Shown: positions 1 to 6,586 of the stretch, one piece after another
Position numbering within the stretch: the first letter of the stretch is position 1
How the letters are laid out: each line of letters starts with the position of its first letter
NCBI GenBank assembly: GCA_028703735.1
Contig: JAQVMI010000004.1
Span: 1-16,689, forward strand
DNA: 16,689 bases
From: Candidatus Cloacimonadota bacterium
GTDB taxonomy: Bacteria; Cloacimonadota; Cloacimonadia; Cloacimonadales; Cloacimonadaceae
Reading direction: 5' to 3'
Notes under the pieces: generated by a model
Database searches by the model: none
What the model was told of the DNA's origin: nothing
Seen by the model: the letters and a program-made list of their open reading frames with translations, nothing else
Position numbers and translations under genes: made by a program

Positions 1-93
1 TTTTCTCTGTGTTTGAAATTAACTACTCCACTCTTTCTGTCGATTTCAACCCCCAGTACAAACTCACATGTTTTTAATTAATAAGGAGATACA

Positions 94-1539
94 ATGCCAA
101 AACTGATCACCAACATCAACCTCGCAGTAGCAAAGAAAAACGCTTTGCGTTGCAAACAACGTGGGATAATTCTCCCCACCATTCGTCAGCAAATGTTTCC
201 GGAAACAATTCCCGAAGCAATAAAACAAAAACTGAAGCCTATTGGTTTATGGGATGTAAACCCCCTAAATCTGTTTAGGATAACCTGGAAAAACGATATA
301 AATACCGGACTGTTTGGACAGCCAATTTACCTGGAGATTCCCTCAGAAATCAGTGGAGTAAAAGCCAGAATCATAGGTTTAGTAGGCAAATACTTCCCCA
401 CCGGAGCACATAAAGTTGGTGCTGCTTATGGATGTCTCGCTCCCCGTTTGGTAAGCGGAACCTTCGATCCCGAAATCCACAAGGCAGTTTGGCCCTCCAC
501 AGGTAACTATTGCAGAGGCGGAGCTTTCGATTGTGCTTTGTTAGATTGCCCTTCCATTGCCATCCTTCCAGAAGAAATGAGCCAGGAACGCTTTAGTTGG
601 CTAAAAGAAATAGGCGCAGAAGTTTATGCCACACCAGGCTGTGAATCCAACGTAAAAGAAATCTACGATAAATGTGATGAATTACGCTTGGATCCCACAA
701 ATATCATTCTGAACCAGTTCGATGAATTTGGCAATCCCTTCTGGCACTATCATGTTACCGGAAACGCCATCCATGAAGTTTACGAACTGATCAAGAAACC
801 CAATAGTCGTTTAAGCGGCTATGTAAGTGCTACAGGTTCTGCTGGAACAATTGCAGCAGGGGACTACTTAAAGAAGGATTTTCCGCTGCTTAAAACCACT
901 GCCAGCGAAGCCTTTGAATGCCCCACTCTGCTCAATAATGGATTTGGTGGACACCGCATAGAAGGTATAGGTGATAAACACATTCCCTGGGTGCACAATG
1001 TGCGCAATACCGATGCAGTTGCTGCTATTCGGGACGAGGATTGCATGCGTCTCTTAAGGCTGTTTAACGATCCTGTGGGACATAACCTGCTTAAAACTCA
1101 GGGTGTTAACCAAGATATTATAAGCAAACTCCCCTTGCTTGGGATTTCTTCCATTGCCAATCTGCTGGCTGCCATAAAACAGGCAAAATACTTTGAATAT
1201 AACGAAGATGACGTAATCTTTACCGTATTCACCGATAGTGCCGAAATGTATCTTTCACGTTTGGAAGAGCTGAATGCAGAACGTGGCACATACTCTGAAC
1301 TGCAAGCTGCCCTGGATAGAGAAGCAGCCCTGAAAGCACAGTATAGTGATAACTTTTTGGAGCTTAGCTATCAGGATAAGAAACGCATTCACAACCTTAA
1401 ATATTACACTTGGGTGGAACAGCAGGGTAAAACCTACGAAGAAATAAACCAGCAATGGGAACCAGAATATTGGACAGAGACCTTCGAAACCAATCTGGAT
1501 GATCTGGATAAGGCTATAGAAGAATTTAACGCCATGTAA
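94..1539 (+). CDS. Fold-type II PLP-dependent enzyme (cysteine synthase/TrpB superfamily)
   Basis: This 481-residue protein belongs to the tryptophan-synthase-beta/cysteine-synthase superfamily. These enzymes form a PLP Schiff base and carry out beta-replacement or elimination on amino acids in the cytoplasm. Visible hallmarks are the PLP lysine K107 in PTGAHKVGAAYG (close to the TrpB TGAHK motif), the STGNY loop at 136-140 that matches the substrate loop of cysteine synthases, and a glycine-rich phosphate-binding loop SATGSAGT at 245-252. EGIGDKHIPWV at 290-300 resembles the QGIG..FIP segment of cysteine synthases. It is longer than cysteine synthase (about 310 residues), with about 75 extra residues at the N-terminus and a charged C-terminal extension. 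The ATG at 94 has a good AAGGAG ribosome site a few bases upstream. I cannot assign the substrate; family members are often annotated only as PLP-dependent protein beta subunit. It appears to be transcribed alone and is followed by hairpin repeats. Confidence 0.88.
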   Translation: MPKLITNINLAVAKKNALRCKQRGIILPTIRQQMFPETIPEAIKQKLKPIGLWDVNPLNLFRITWKNDINTGLFGQPIYLEIPSEISGVKARIIGLVGKYFPTGAHKVGAAYGCLAPRLVSGTFDPEIHKAVWPSTGNYCRGGAFDCALLDCPSIAILPEEMSQERFSWLKEIGAEVYATPGCESNVKEIYDKCDELRLDPTNIILNQFDEFGNPFWHYHVTGNAIHEVYELIKKPNSRLSGYVSATGSAGTIAAGDYLKKDFPLLKTTASEAFECPTLLNNGFGGHRIEGIGDKHIPWVHNVRNTDAVAAIRDEDCMRLLRLFNDPVGHNLLKTQGVNQDIISKLPLLGISSIANLLAAIKQAKYFEYNEDDVIFTVFTDSAEMYLSRLEELNAERGTYSELQAALDREAALKAQYSDNFLELSYQDKKRIHNLKYYTWVEQQGKTYEEINQQWEPEYWTETFETNLDDLDKAIEEFNAM

Positions 1540-1547
1540 AAGCCAAT

Positions 1548-1642
1548 TATCAAGGAGTCATTCCTGCAAGCTATCAAGGAGTCATTCCAGCCAGAGAGAA
1601 TTATGCACTTACTACTTTTATCCAGGCTGGAAGGACTCATTG
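1548..1642. repeat. Direct and inverted repeats on an AGTCATTCC core
   Basis: TATCAAGGAGTCATTCC occurs at 1548-1564 and again at 1572-1588. The second copy continues as CAAGGAGTCATTCCAGCC (1575-1592) and faces GGCTGGAAGGACTCATTG (1625-1642), which is its reverse complement with two mismatches. The pair would fold into an 18-bp stem with a loop of about 32 nt just after the PLP-enzyme stop codon. It could serve as an mRNA 3-prime end structure or be part of a dispersed repeat. No T-run follows, so it is not a canonical intrinsic terminator. Confidence 0.7.
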
Positions 1643-1663
1643 ATGTTAAACTACTTACGCCAT

Positions 1664-1724
1664 GAGTCCTTGCCACCGTTGAAGTTAGCAATAGCTTTGA
1701 AGTTAGTTATGGTGGCAATGACTC
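1664..1724. repeat. Inverted repeat GAGTCCTTGCCACC / GGTGGCAATGACTC
   Basis: The arms at 1664-1677 and 1711-1724 are complementary at 13 of 14 positions. The loop holds two copies of TTGAAGTTAG (1679-1688 and 1697-1706). The outer part of the stem shares the GAGTC(A/C)TT core with the neighbouring repeat pair, so this looks like a diverged relative of the same repeat family. Confidence 0.7.
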
Positions 1725-1743
1725 CTGACTACCGATCGCTATT

Positions 1744-1802
1744 GTCATTCCGGACTTGATCCGGAATCTATTTGACTGGATTCCTGCCTTCGCAGGAATG
1801 AC
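1744..1802. repeat. GTCATTCCGG...GGAATGAC dispersed palindromic repeat
   Basis: A 59-bp unit is bounded by GTCATTCC (1744-1751) and its exact complement GGAATGAC (1795-1802). Inside are a small CCGGA/TCCGG hairpin (1750-1764) and the stem ATTCCTGC / GCAGGAAT (1780-1787 and 1792-1799) around a CTTC tetraloop. Two left-arm copies of the same sequence occur at 14270-14350, so it is dispersed. Similar GTCATTCC...GGAATGAC palindromes are, from memory, widespread in unrelated bacteria. The right end of this unit abuts the upstream region of the nucleotidyltransferase gene. Confidence 0.8.
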
Positions 1803-1858
1803 AAAGGGGGACGGAATGACAAATGATGATACTGAATGACAGTATTACAGGTTTTAAT

Positions 1859-2374
1859 ATGAAAGAACTGATAGCCATTATCCTTGCCTCAGGAAAGGGA
1901 ACCCGCTTTGGCATGCCCAAAGTGGAGGCAAACTGGCAGGGTTCAAGCTTTCCAGAAATAATACAGGCTACCCTCCAAACAGCCGGAGTGGAAACTATCC
2001 GCCTTGCCAAAGGCTATAACACTTTGGATATGCTTTCCACGCTAAGGCAGGCTATTACAGAGCTTAATGACAAGCATAATGCCAATTGCAGCGGCTACCT
2101 TATCTTTCCGGTGGATTTCCCCTTTGTAACACCCGATACCATTTGCAAGCTGTTAGCAGCTCACCATAGCACCCCTATGGCAATAATTCGTCCCCGATGC
2201 GATGGCTTTAGTGGACACCCCATAATAATCCCGGCAGATTTTAATGTTTTTGGGGATGATTATAAACAGGGACTAAAAGGGCTAATTATGCACAGCAAAA
2301 CGGATATTGTGGATGTACAGGTGGAAGACAATGGCGTTCACCGCAACATAAACTATCCAAAGGATTTGAACTAA
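1859..2374 (+). CDS. MobA/MocA-like NTP transferase
   Basis: This is a small single-domain nucleotidyltransferase, 171 residues from the chosen start, of the family that transfers a nucleotide onto molybdopterin (MobA, MocA) or other acceptors. The nucleotide-binding signature LASGKGTRFGMPK sits at residues 9-21, close to the MocA LAAGxSxRMGxxK pattern. FPVDFPFV with the metal-binding aspartate D86 follows, then a GHP motif at 119-121. The C-terminal RNINYPKDL replaces the usual D(I)DTPEDL, with Asn in place of Asp. An in-frame ATG at 1823 would add 12 residues, but those lie next to the dispersed repeat and the family begins at MKELIAIILAS, so I prefer 1859. No xanthine dehydrogenase, XdhC or molybdenum cofactor gene is nearby, so the acceptor is unknown. 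Its stop codon overlaps the next start by one base, implying translational coupling. Confidence 0.8.
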   Translation: MKELIAIILASGKGTRFGMPKVEANWQGSSFPEIIQATLQTAGVETIRLAKGYNTLDMLSTLRQAITELNDKHNANCSGYLIFPVDFPFVTPDTICKLLAAHHSTPMAIIRPRCDGFSGHPIIIPADFNVFGDDYKQGLKGLIMHSKTDIVDVQVEDNGVHRNINYPKDLN

Positions 2375-2922
2375 TGAATTGTAAAGAGCTCATTTTAGAC
2401 AGGCACAGTGTGCGCAACTTTTTGCCAGATCCCATACCCAAAAACGTGCTGAACGACATTCTGGAAGCAGGACGCTTGGCTCCTTCTGCTCAAAATAAAC
2501 AACCTTGGCGTTATATAGTGTTCACAGAAACAGAAAAGATTCAGAAACTGGCACTAAACTGCGGATTGATTGGCTTGGCAAATTTCTTTATCCGCAAAGC
2601 TCCTTGCCTGATAATAGCATGTGCAGATACAAAGGACAACCTGAAGCTGAATGGGCAGGATTATTATCTGGTGGATACTGCAATTTCGTTTCATCAGATG
2701 ATGCTAATGGCGCGTAGCTACGGAATTGGAAGCTGTTGGCTGGCAGCTTTTTCGGAAAAGAAACTGCGCAGTTATTTGGATATTCCGGAAACCTGGCGTA
2801 TTGTAGCACTTGCACCCTTTGGCTATCCTGCGGATAAAAAGAGCTTATACACCAAAATGGTAAGCAGATTTGCCAGCAGCACAGAGCGAAAACCCCTGGC
2901 AGAAATAGTCACGGTAAAATAG
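2374..2922 (+). CDS. Nitroreductase-family FMN-dependent oxidoreductase
   Basis: This 182-residue protein matches the length and layout of single-domain nitroreductases, cytoplasmic FMN enzymes that reduce nitro compounds, quinones, flavins or other acceptors with NAD(P)H. The N-terminal RHSVRNF segment (R10, S12, R14) is the typical FMN phosphate and ribityl contact. APSAQNKQPW at 36-45 is the family signature around the isoalloxazine ring, GIGSCW at 117-122 is the conserved glycine-rich segment, and ALAPFGYP at 145-152 is the C-terminal motif. The gene starts on the last base of the preceding nucleotidyltransferase stop (TAATG), so the two are probably made from one message. Physiological substrate cannot be read from the sequence. 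The C-terminal tail after GYP is short. Confidence 0.9.
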   Translation: MNCKELILDRHSVRNFLPDPIPKNVLNDILEAGRLAPSAQNKQPWRYIVFTETEKIQKLALNCGLIGLANFFIRKAPCLIIACADTKDNLKLNGQDYYLVDTAISFHQMMLMARSYGIGSCWLAAFSEKKLRSYLDIPETWRIVALAPFGYPADKKSLYTKMVSRFASSTERKPLAEIVTVK

Positions 2923-2967
2923 CCTTTAATACGTGTGTAACTAATTGGACGTGTGATATTTATGGGC

Positions 2968-3006
2968 AAAAAAATACCGTGGGGAGCACCGGGCGGTGTC
3001 CCCACG
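2968..3006 (-). terminator. Intrinsic terminator pointing left
   Basis: Read on the minus strand, CGTGGGGA-CACC and GGTG-C-TCCCCACG form a 12-bp GC-rich stem (2978-3006) with a GCCC loop and one bulged base, followed after three bases by seven Ts (complement of 2968-2974). This is a textbook intrinsic terminator for leftward transcription. On the plus strand the stem has no trailing T-run, so it is a poor terminator for the nitroreductase gene. No minus-strand gene lies immediately upstream of it (3007-3374). Confidence 0.65.
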
Positions 3007-3310
3007 ACTCGGAGGGCATTCTATGTAGGGTCTGTAGGCTGATGACAAGTTAATCAATAAGGCAGATAAGGCAAGTTTTTTTTACAAGAAATGTGAATTT
3101 AATAAATCCATCCCAAAGCATATTATGGCCAAGCATCTTATTCATATATGTTTAGCTATAGATAATGCAGTAAAAAATAAAGTAAAGAAACCCCGAATTA
3201 AGTGGATTTATTGCTTCTCATCTAAACATACTTTCCAACGCCTCGGGTGCATGTAGCAGAGGCGGCTGAAATAACGAATACATTAAGTTACAATCTGAAA
3301 ACCGAATAAC
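3007..3310. other. Intergenic spacer upstream of the hydrogenase gene
   Basis: This AT-rich spacer holds no convincing coding sequence. It contains an eight-T run at about 3076-3083 without a clear preceding hairpin. There is a 10-bp perfect inverted repeat AATAAATCCA/TGGATTTATT (3101-3110 and 3203-3212), and a second, overlapping pair TATGTTTAG/CTAAACATA (3147-3155 and 3222-3230). Near its right end is a degenerate copy of the element found after the hydrogenase gene. Confidence 0.5.
3239..3276. repeat. Degenerate copy of the CGCCTCGGGTGC element
   Basis: CGCCTCGGGTGC (3239-3250) is identical over 12 bases to part of the unit at 5129-5185. GCAGA and GGCGGCTG follow in the same order as in that unit, then ATAACG in place of ATTAC. 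The hairpin halves are only partly preserved; CGCCTC can instead pair with GAGGCG here. It is probably a decayed or rearranged relative of the two intact copies downstream of the hydrogenase gene. Confidence 0.5.
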
Positions 3311-3339
3311 TTGACACATAAACCGCCTTTACGCAAAAT
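3311..3339 (+). promoter_or_regulatory. Possible sigma-70-type promoter for the hydrogenase gene
   Basis: A perfect TTGACA (3311-3316) is followed, after 17 bp, by CAAAAT (3334-3339), four of six matches to TATAAT. This would start transcription about 30 bases before the hydrogenase start codon. The promoter rules of this organism are unknown, so the call rests on the consensus alone. Confidence 0.4.
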
Positions 3340-3374
3340 GCCACCCATAAGAAAAGAACTCCAGGGGAGAATAG

Positions 3375-5120
3375 ATGATTACAGTTTACATCAATGGTAA
3401 AGCCACTCAGGTGCTAAAAAACACCAAGGTTCTGCATGCATGCAAGAAAGCCGGATACCATGTTCCGCATCTTTGTTATCACGAAGACCTTCCGGCTTTT
3501 GGAAATTGCGGGGTTTGCGTAGTGGAGATAAATGGTAGAATTGTGCGTTCCTGCACCACTCCTTGTGAAGAAGGCATGAAGATTACCACAACGGGAAAGA
3601 AACTGCTGGATCTCCGCCGTGATGCTATGGAGATAATCCTTTCCAACCATCCCAATAATTGCCCGGAATGTATTAAAAACGGCAGATGCGAATTGCAGGA
3701 TCTTTCTCAGGAATTAGCCATTCGCCACATGAACCTAAAAAAAGTGCGTCGCAAATATAAGGGAAGGGACGAATCTTCCCTTGCCATCACTCTGGATCAA
3801 TCGTACTGCATTCAATGCGGACGCTGTGTATATGTGTGCAACGAAATTCAGGATGTTCATGCTTTGGAAAATTCTGAGCGTGGGTTCAACACCTTTGTGG
3901 GTCCAACCTTTAATCGTCTCTTAGAAGATTCAGAATGCGTAAAGTGCGGTCAATGCAGTGCTCATTGCCCCGTAGCTGCAATTTATGAGGCTGACGATTC
4001 GGATGCTTTATGGACTGCTTTGGATAACCCGAATCTTGTTTTGGTGGCGCAAGAAGCTCCGGCAGTACGTGTGGCTTTAGGGGAAGAATTTGGCATGAAA
4101 CCCGGTACAAATGTAAAGGGAAAGATGTACACAGCCTTGCGTGAATTGGGATTTCGCTTCGTGTTTGATACAAATTTTGGCGCAGACCTCACCATCATGG
4201 AAGAGGCAAGCGAATTTGTGCACATTTTCCTGAACAATCCCGAAGAGTTTCCGCTAATTACTACCTGTTGCCCTTCCTGGGTAGATTATCTGGAGAAATT
4301 CCATGCTGATCTGATTCCTTATTTTTCTTCTGCCAAATCTCCGCATCAAATGGTGGGCACAATAGTGAAAACCTATTGGGCAGACAAAATGAAGCTTGAT
4401 CCCAAGGATATTTTCCTGGTTTCCATAATGCCTTGCACTGCCAAGAAATACGAGATTGAACGCATGGATGATATGTATGCTTCCGGCTATAAAGATGTGG
4501 ATTTAACTATCACCACTCGCGAGCTTGCCCGCATGCTAAAAACCAGAGGGATCGATCTATCCGGCTTAGCCGATGGTGTGGCAGATAATCCTTTGGGTGA
4601 ATACAGCGGGGCAGGAACCATTTTTGGTGCCACAGGTGGGGTTATGGAAGCTGCTCTTAGAACAGCCTTTAAGCTTGCCACAGGCAGCGAATTACCCGAT
4701 CCCAAAATTGACTTTGTGCGTGGTGCAAAGGGAATCAAGAAAGGCAAAATAGAGATTCTGGGTAAGGAAATCCGCATTGGTGTGGCTTCCGGATTGGGGA
4801 ATGTTTCCAAGGTTATGAACGAAATCCGTGAGGCTAAAACCAAAGGTGCAGAACCACCTTACCATTTTGTGGAAGTTATGGCTTGCACAGGTGGTTGTGT
4901 GGGTGGGGGAGGACAGCCTTACCGCAGTACAAACCGCATTCGTCTTGCACGTGCCAAGGGTTTATACAAAGAGGATGAGCAGTGCGAACGGCGAGAATCT
5001 CATAACAATATCTCCATCCAAAATCTTTATGAAGAATTTCTGGATGCCCCAAATTCTCCTAAGGCAAGAAAGCTGCTACACACCAGCTATATAGCACGTC
5101 CTTTAAAGATTAGCAAGTAA
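3375..5120 (+). CDS. [FeFe] hydrogenase, CpI-type
   Basis: A 581-residue iron-only hydrogenase that interconverts protons and H2 in the cytoplasm, with the domain order and length of Clostridium pasteurianum CpI (574). The N-terminal [2Fe-2S] domain has C34, C45, C48 and C60; the His-Cys3 [4Fe-4S] site has H92, C96, C99 and C105; two further [4Fe-4S] clusters use C145-C148-C151-C155 and C188-C191-C194-C198. H-cluster motifs are TTCCPSW (C298, C299), MPCTAKKYE (C354, K357) and EVMACTGGC (M502, C504, C508). Proton-relay residues match CpI: C298, E277, E280 and a serine at 318/319; the position of CpI Arg286 is Ile284. The C-terminal LYEEFLDAP...LLHTSY is the small-subunit tail. AGGGGAG lies 5 bases before the ATG. 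No NuoE/NuoF-like partner or hydE/F/G maturase is adjacent, so it probably works with ferredoxin or with partners encoded elsewhere. Confidence 0.95.
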   Translation: MITVYINGKATQVLKNTKVLHACKKAGYHVPHLCYHEDLPAFGNCGVCVVEINGRIVRSCTTPCEEGMKITTTGKKLLDLRRDAMEIILSNHPNNCPECIKNGRCELQDLSQELAIRHMNLKKVRRKYKGRDESSLAITLDQSYCIQCGRCVYVCNEIQDVHALENSERGFNTFVGPTFNRLLEDSECVKCGQCSAHCPVAAIYEADDSDALWTALDNPNLVLVAQEAPAVRVALGEEFGMKPGTNVKGKMYTALRELGFRFVFDTNFGADLTIMEEASEFVHIFLNNPEEFPLITTCCPSWVDYLEKFHADLIPYFSSAKSPHQMVGTIVKTYWADKMKLDPKDIFLVSIMPCTAKKYEIERMDDMYASGYKDVDLTITTRELARMLKTRGIDLSGLADGVADNPLGEYSGAGTIFGATGGVMEAALRTAFKLATGSELPDPKIDFVRGAKGIKKGKIEILGKEIRIGVASGLGNVSKVMNEIREAKTKGAEPPYHFVEVMACTGGCVGGGGQPYRSTNRIRLARAKGLYKEDEQCERRESHNNISIQNLYEEFLDAPNSPKARKLLHTSYIARPLKISK

Positions 5121-5128
5121 GCCTCAGC

Positions 5129-5185
5129 GTAATTGCATTCGCCTCGGGTGCTGTTTTTGCAGACAGCCGGGGCGGCTGTCATTAC
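5129..5185 (+). terminator. Double-hairpin element, copy 1 (likely hydrogenase terminator)
   Basis: The unit starts GTAAT and ends ATTAC, which pair. Inside are hairpin A, GCATTCG-CCT-CGGGTGC (5135-5151), then TGTTTTT, then hairpin B, GACAGCC-GGGGC-GGCTGTC (5162-5180). Hairpin A plus the T-run begins 9-15 bases after the hydrogenase stop codon and fits an intrinsic terminator on the plus strand. Hairpin A includes two G-U pairs that would only form in plus-strand RNA. Confidence 0.6.
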
Positions 5186-5200
5186 TGAAATTTCCAGATC

Positions 5201-5260
5201 GTAATTGCACTCGCCTCGAGTGCTGGTTTTTTTACGGACAGCCGGGGCGGCTGTCATTAC
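5201..5260 (+). terminator. Double-hairpin element, copy 2
   Basis: This second copy of the preceding unit has the same GTAAT/ATTAC ends, hairpin A as GCACTCG-CCT-CGAGTGC (5207-5223), then TGG and seven Ts (5227-5233), and an identical hairpin B (5237-5255). Its hairpin plus T-run is the stronger of the two intrinsic terminator candidates. It also separates the convergent hydrogenase and methyltransferase genes. For the leftward methyltransferase message the same hairpins lack a T-run. Confidence 0.6.
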
Positions 5261-5281
5261 GGTTTTTGTGGCAGGTAAATT

Positions 5282-6571
5282 TTAGCTGAATCGCGTAGGT
5301 AATGCCTGAAAATAGGATTTTAAGTATTCCGTAAGAGCTGCACTTTCGCAAGAGCCATTTGTGCAAAACTGCCGGAATATCTGGTAGATATCCAATGAAC
5401 CCTTTTGCGGGGATTTATCTGCCATTCTCTGTTTCAGCGTTTCCATCAGTTTTCCGGTGCTATTCCAAATAAAACAGCCAAGCCGCTGATTGTTTATCAC
5501 AGTATCTATCAGGCAGGCATCTTGCAGATATATGTCACTATCCAGTTGTTCAGATTTTACCAGGGGAGACAGGTTTCCCCAGCGGAAATCTTTGCTAAAA
5601 TACCGGCGTAGACAGTTTAGGTAGGCATATTTGTAAAGATCGCCTTCTTCCACAGGAATGGTAACAGAGGGAATTGCTTTTTCAGAGAGGTTTCCCACCG
5701 TTTTCAGCGAGTTCAGATCCCTAAAATTATGCATGTATAAACCTATGGAAGAGTGCACTGGTTCTTTGCGGGAGGGAGCATACTTCCTGATGTATCCATC
5801 GGTGGTTTCATATTGTTTCAAAGTGAAGGTCTCGGTGGATTTGTATATTTCAAAAGGGAATTCCCATATATCGCTATAATCCATTCCCTTAGAATCTTTT
5901 AGATACAATGCTGCAACAATGGGGAAGGGTGTTTTTTGGGTATCAGCAAACTCATTACTGGAGAAAATCACCCCTTTTTGCAGGTGGAATTCATGAGTAA
6001 AATTCTTTAACCTTAGCCTAAAATTGCTTGGTTTAATTAAATAAGCAAGCGGATGTAACACACATACAACATCAGCCTTTAACAAACAAAATGCCCTTAG
6101 AAAGCTTGCCCCTAAATCACTTGATTTCACCTGTGCATCCAGAACAAAGCCTGGCTCACTCTTTTGGTTTTTCCCCGCTTTTTTATTGCGGGAGCTAATG
6201 TCGTTATAGGGTGGATTCCCCAAACAAACCACCTGCCTATCCTGCGCTATTCCATATTTTTCGCGGGTTATTTGCATTAGTGAATTATCGCAAACAGCCT
6301 GGGGATAACCAATGCTGTTCAAAAAAGCTACGGCTTCGGCATCAATATCCCGGATAATCCATTCATTATCCAAAAAGGAATCCAAAAATGCGCCACATCC
6401 TGCAGCTAAATCCATAATTACAGAATCGGGTTTCACATAAGGCGAAACCAGTTCTACAATCAGATCTACAAGATGTGGCGGAGTGTAATATTTACCAAGG
6501 TTAGATTTCAGGCTATCCGGAAGTTCGGCTGTAGCACAATGCTTTTTGCGAACTTCATCAAGAGCAGCCAA
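5282..6571 (-). CDS. DNA adenine-N6 methyltransferase, gamma class (M.TaqI-like), no restriction partner
   Basis: A 429-residue methyltransferase predicted to transfer a methyl group from AdoMet to adenine N6 in a specific DNA site. Motif X (LGKYYTPPHLVDLIVE, about 25-40), motif I (MDLAAGCGAF, 53-62), an acidic IIRDIDAEA strand (72-80) and the catalytic NPPYND (119-124) come in the order of gamma-class enzymes; the remainder, to the C-terminus, should hold target recognition. Size and layout resemble M.TaqI. No nuclease motif or neighbouring restriction gene is visible, so it looks like an orphan. The start is TTG at 6571 with GAGG five bases upstream on the coding strand. The gene begins 15 bases after the valS stop and in the same frame, so both are likely co-transcribed. 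The recognition sequence cannot be read from the protein. Confidence 0.85.
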   Translation of the reverse strand: MAALDEVRKKHCATAELPDSLKSNLGKYYTPPHLVDLIVELVSPYVKPDSVIMDLAAGCGAFLDSFLDNEWIIRDIDAEAVAFLNSIGYPQAVCDNSLMQITREKYGIAQDRQVVCLGNPPYNDISSRNKKAGKNQKSEPGFVLDAQVKSSDLGASFLRAFCLLKADVVCVLHPLAYLIKPSNFRLRLKNFTHEFHLQKGVIFSSNEFADTQKTPFPIVAALYLKDSKGMDYSDIWEFPFEIYKSTETFTLKQYETTDGYIRKYAPSRKEPVHSSIGLYMHNFRDLNSLKTVGNLSEKAIPSVTIPVEEGDLYKYAYLNCLRRYFSKDFRWGNLSPLVKSEQLDSDIYLQDACLIDTVINNQRLGCFIWNSTGKLMETLKQRMADKSPQKGSLDIYQIFRQFCTNGSCESAALTEYLKSYFQALPTRFS

Positions 6572-6586
6572 CCAATCCTCAATTGC

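Noticed and set aside
1..93. Possible 3-prime end of an upstream gene or a promoter for the PLP gene
   Set aside because: No clear -35/-10 pair and too little sequence to judge a reading frame; only the AAGGAG ribosome site just before 94 is convincing.
1823..1858. Upstream ATG start for the nucleotidyltransferase
   Set aside because: The extra 12 residues derive from sequence next to the dispersed repeat, and the family N-terminus begins at the internal ATG at 1859. A purine-rich stretch upstream keeps it as an alternative.
3101..3230. Crossing inverted repeats AATAAATCCA/TGGATTTATT and TATGTTTAG/CTAAACATA suggesting a pseudoknotted leader RNA
   Set aside because: The arms are short, AT-rich and about 70-100 bp apart in an AT-rich spacer; chance is a sufficient explanation without covariation data.
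4487..4843. 118-codon minus-strand frame opposite the hydrogenase gene
   Set aside because: It is a shadow of the H-cluster-domain coding region and has no independent coding signal.
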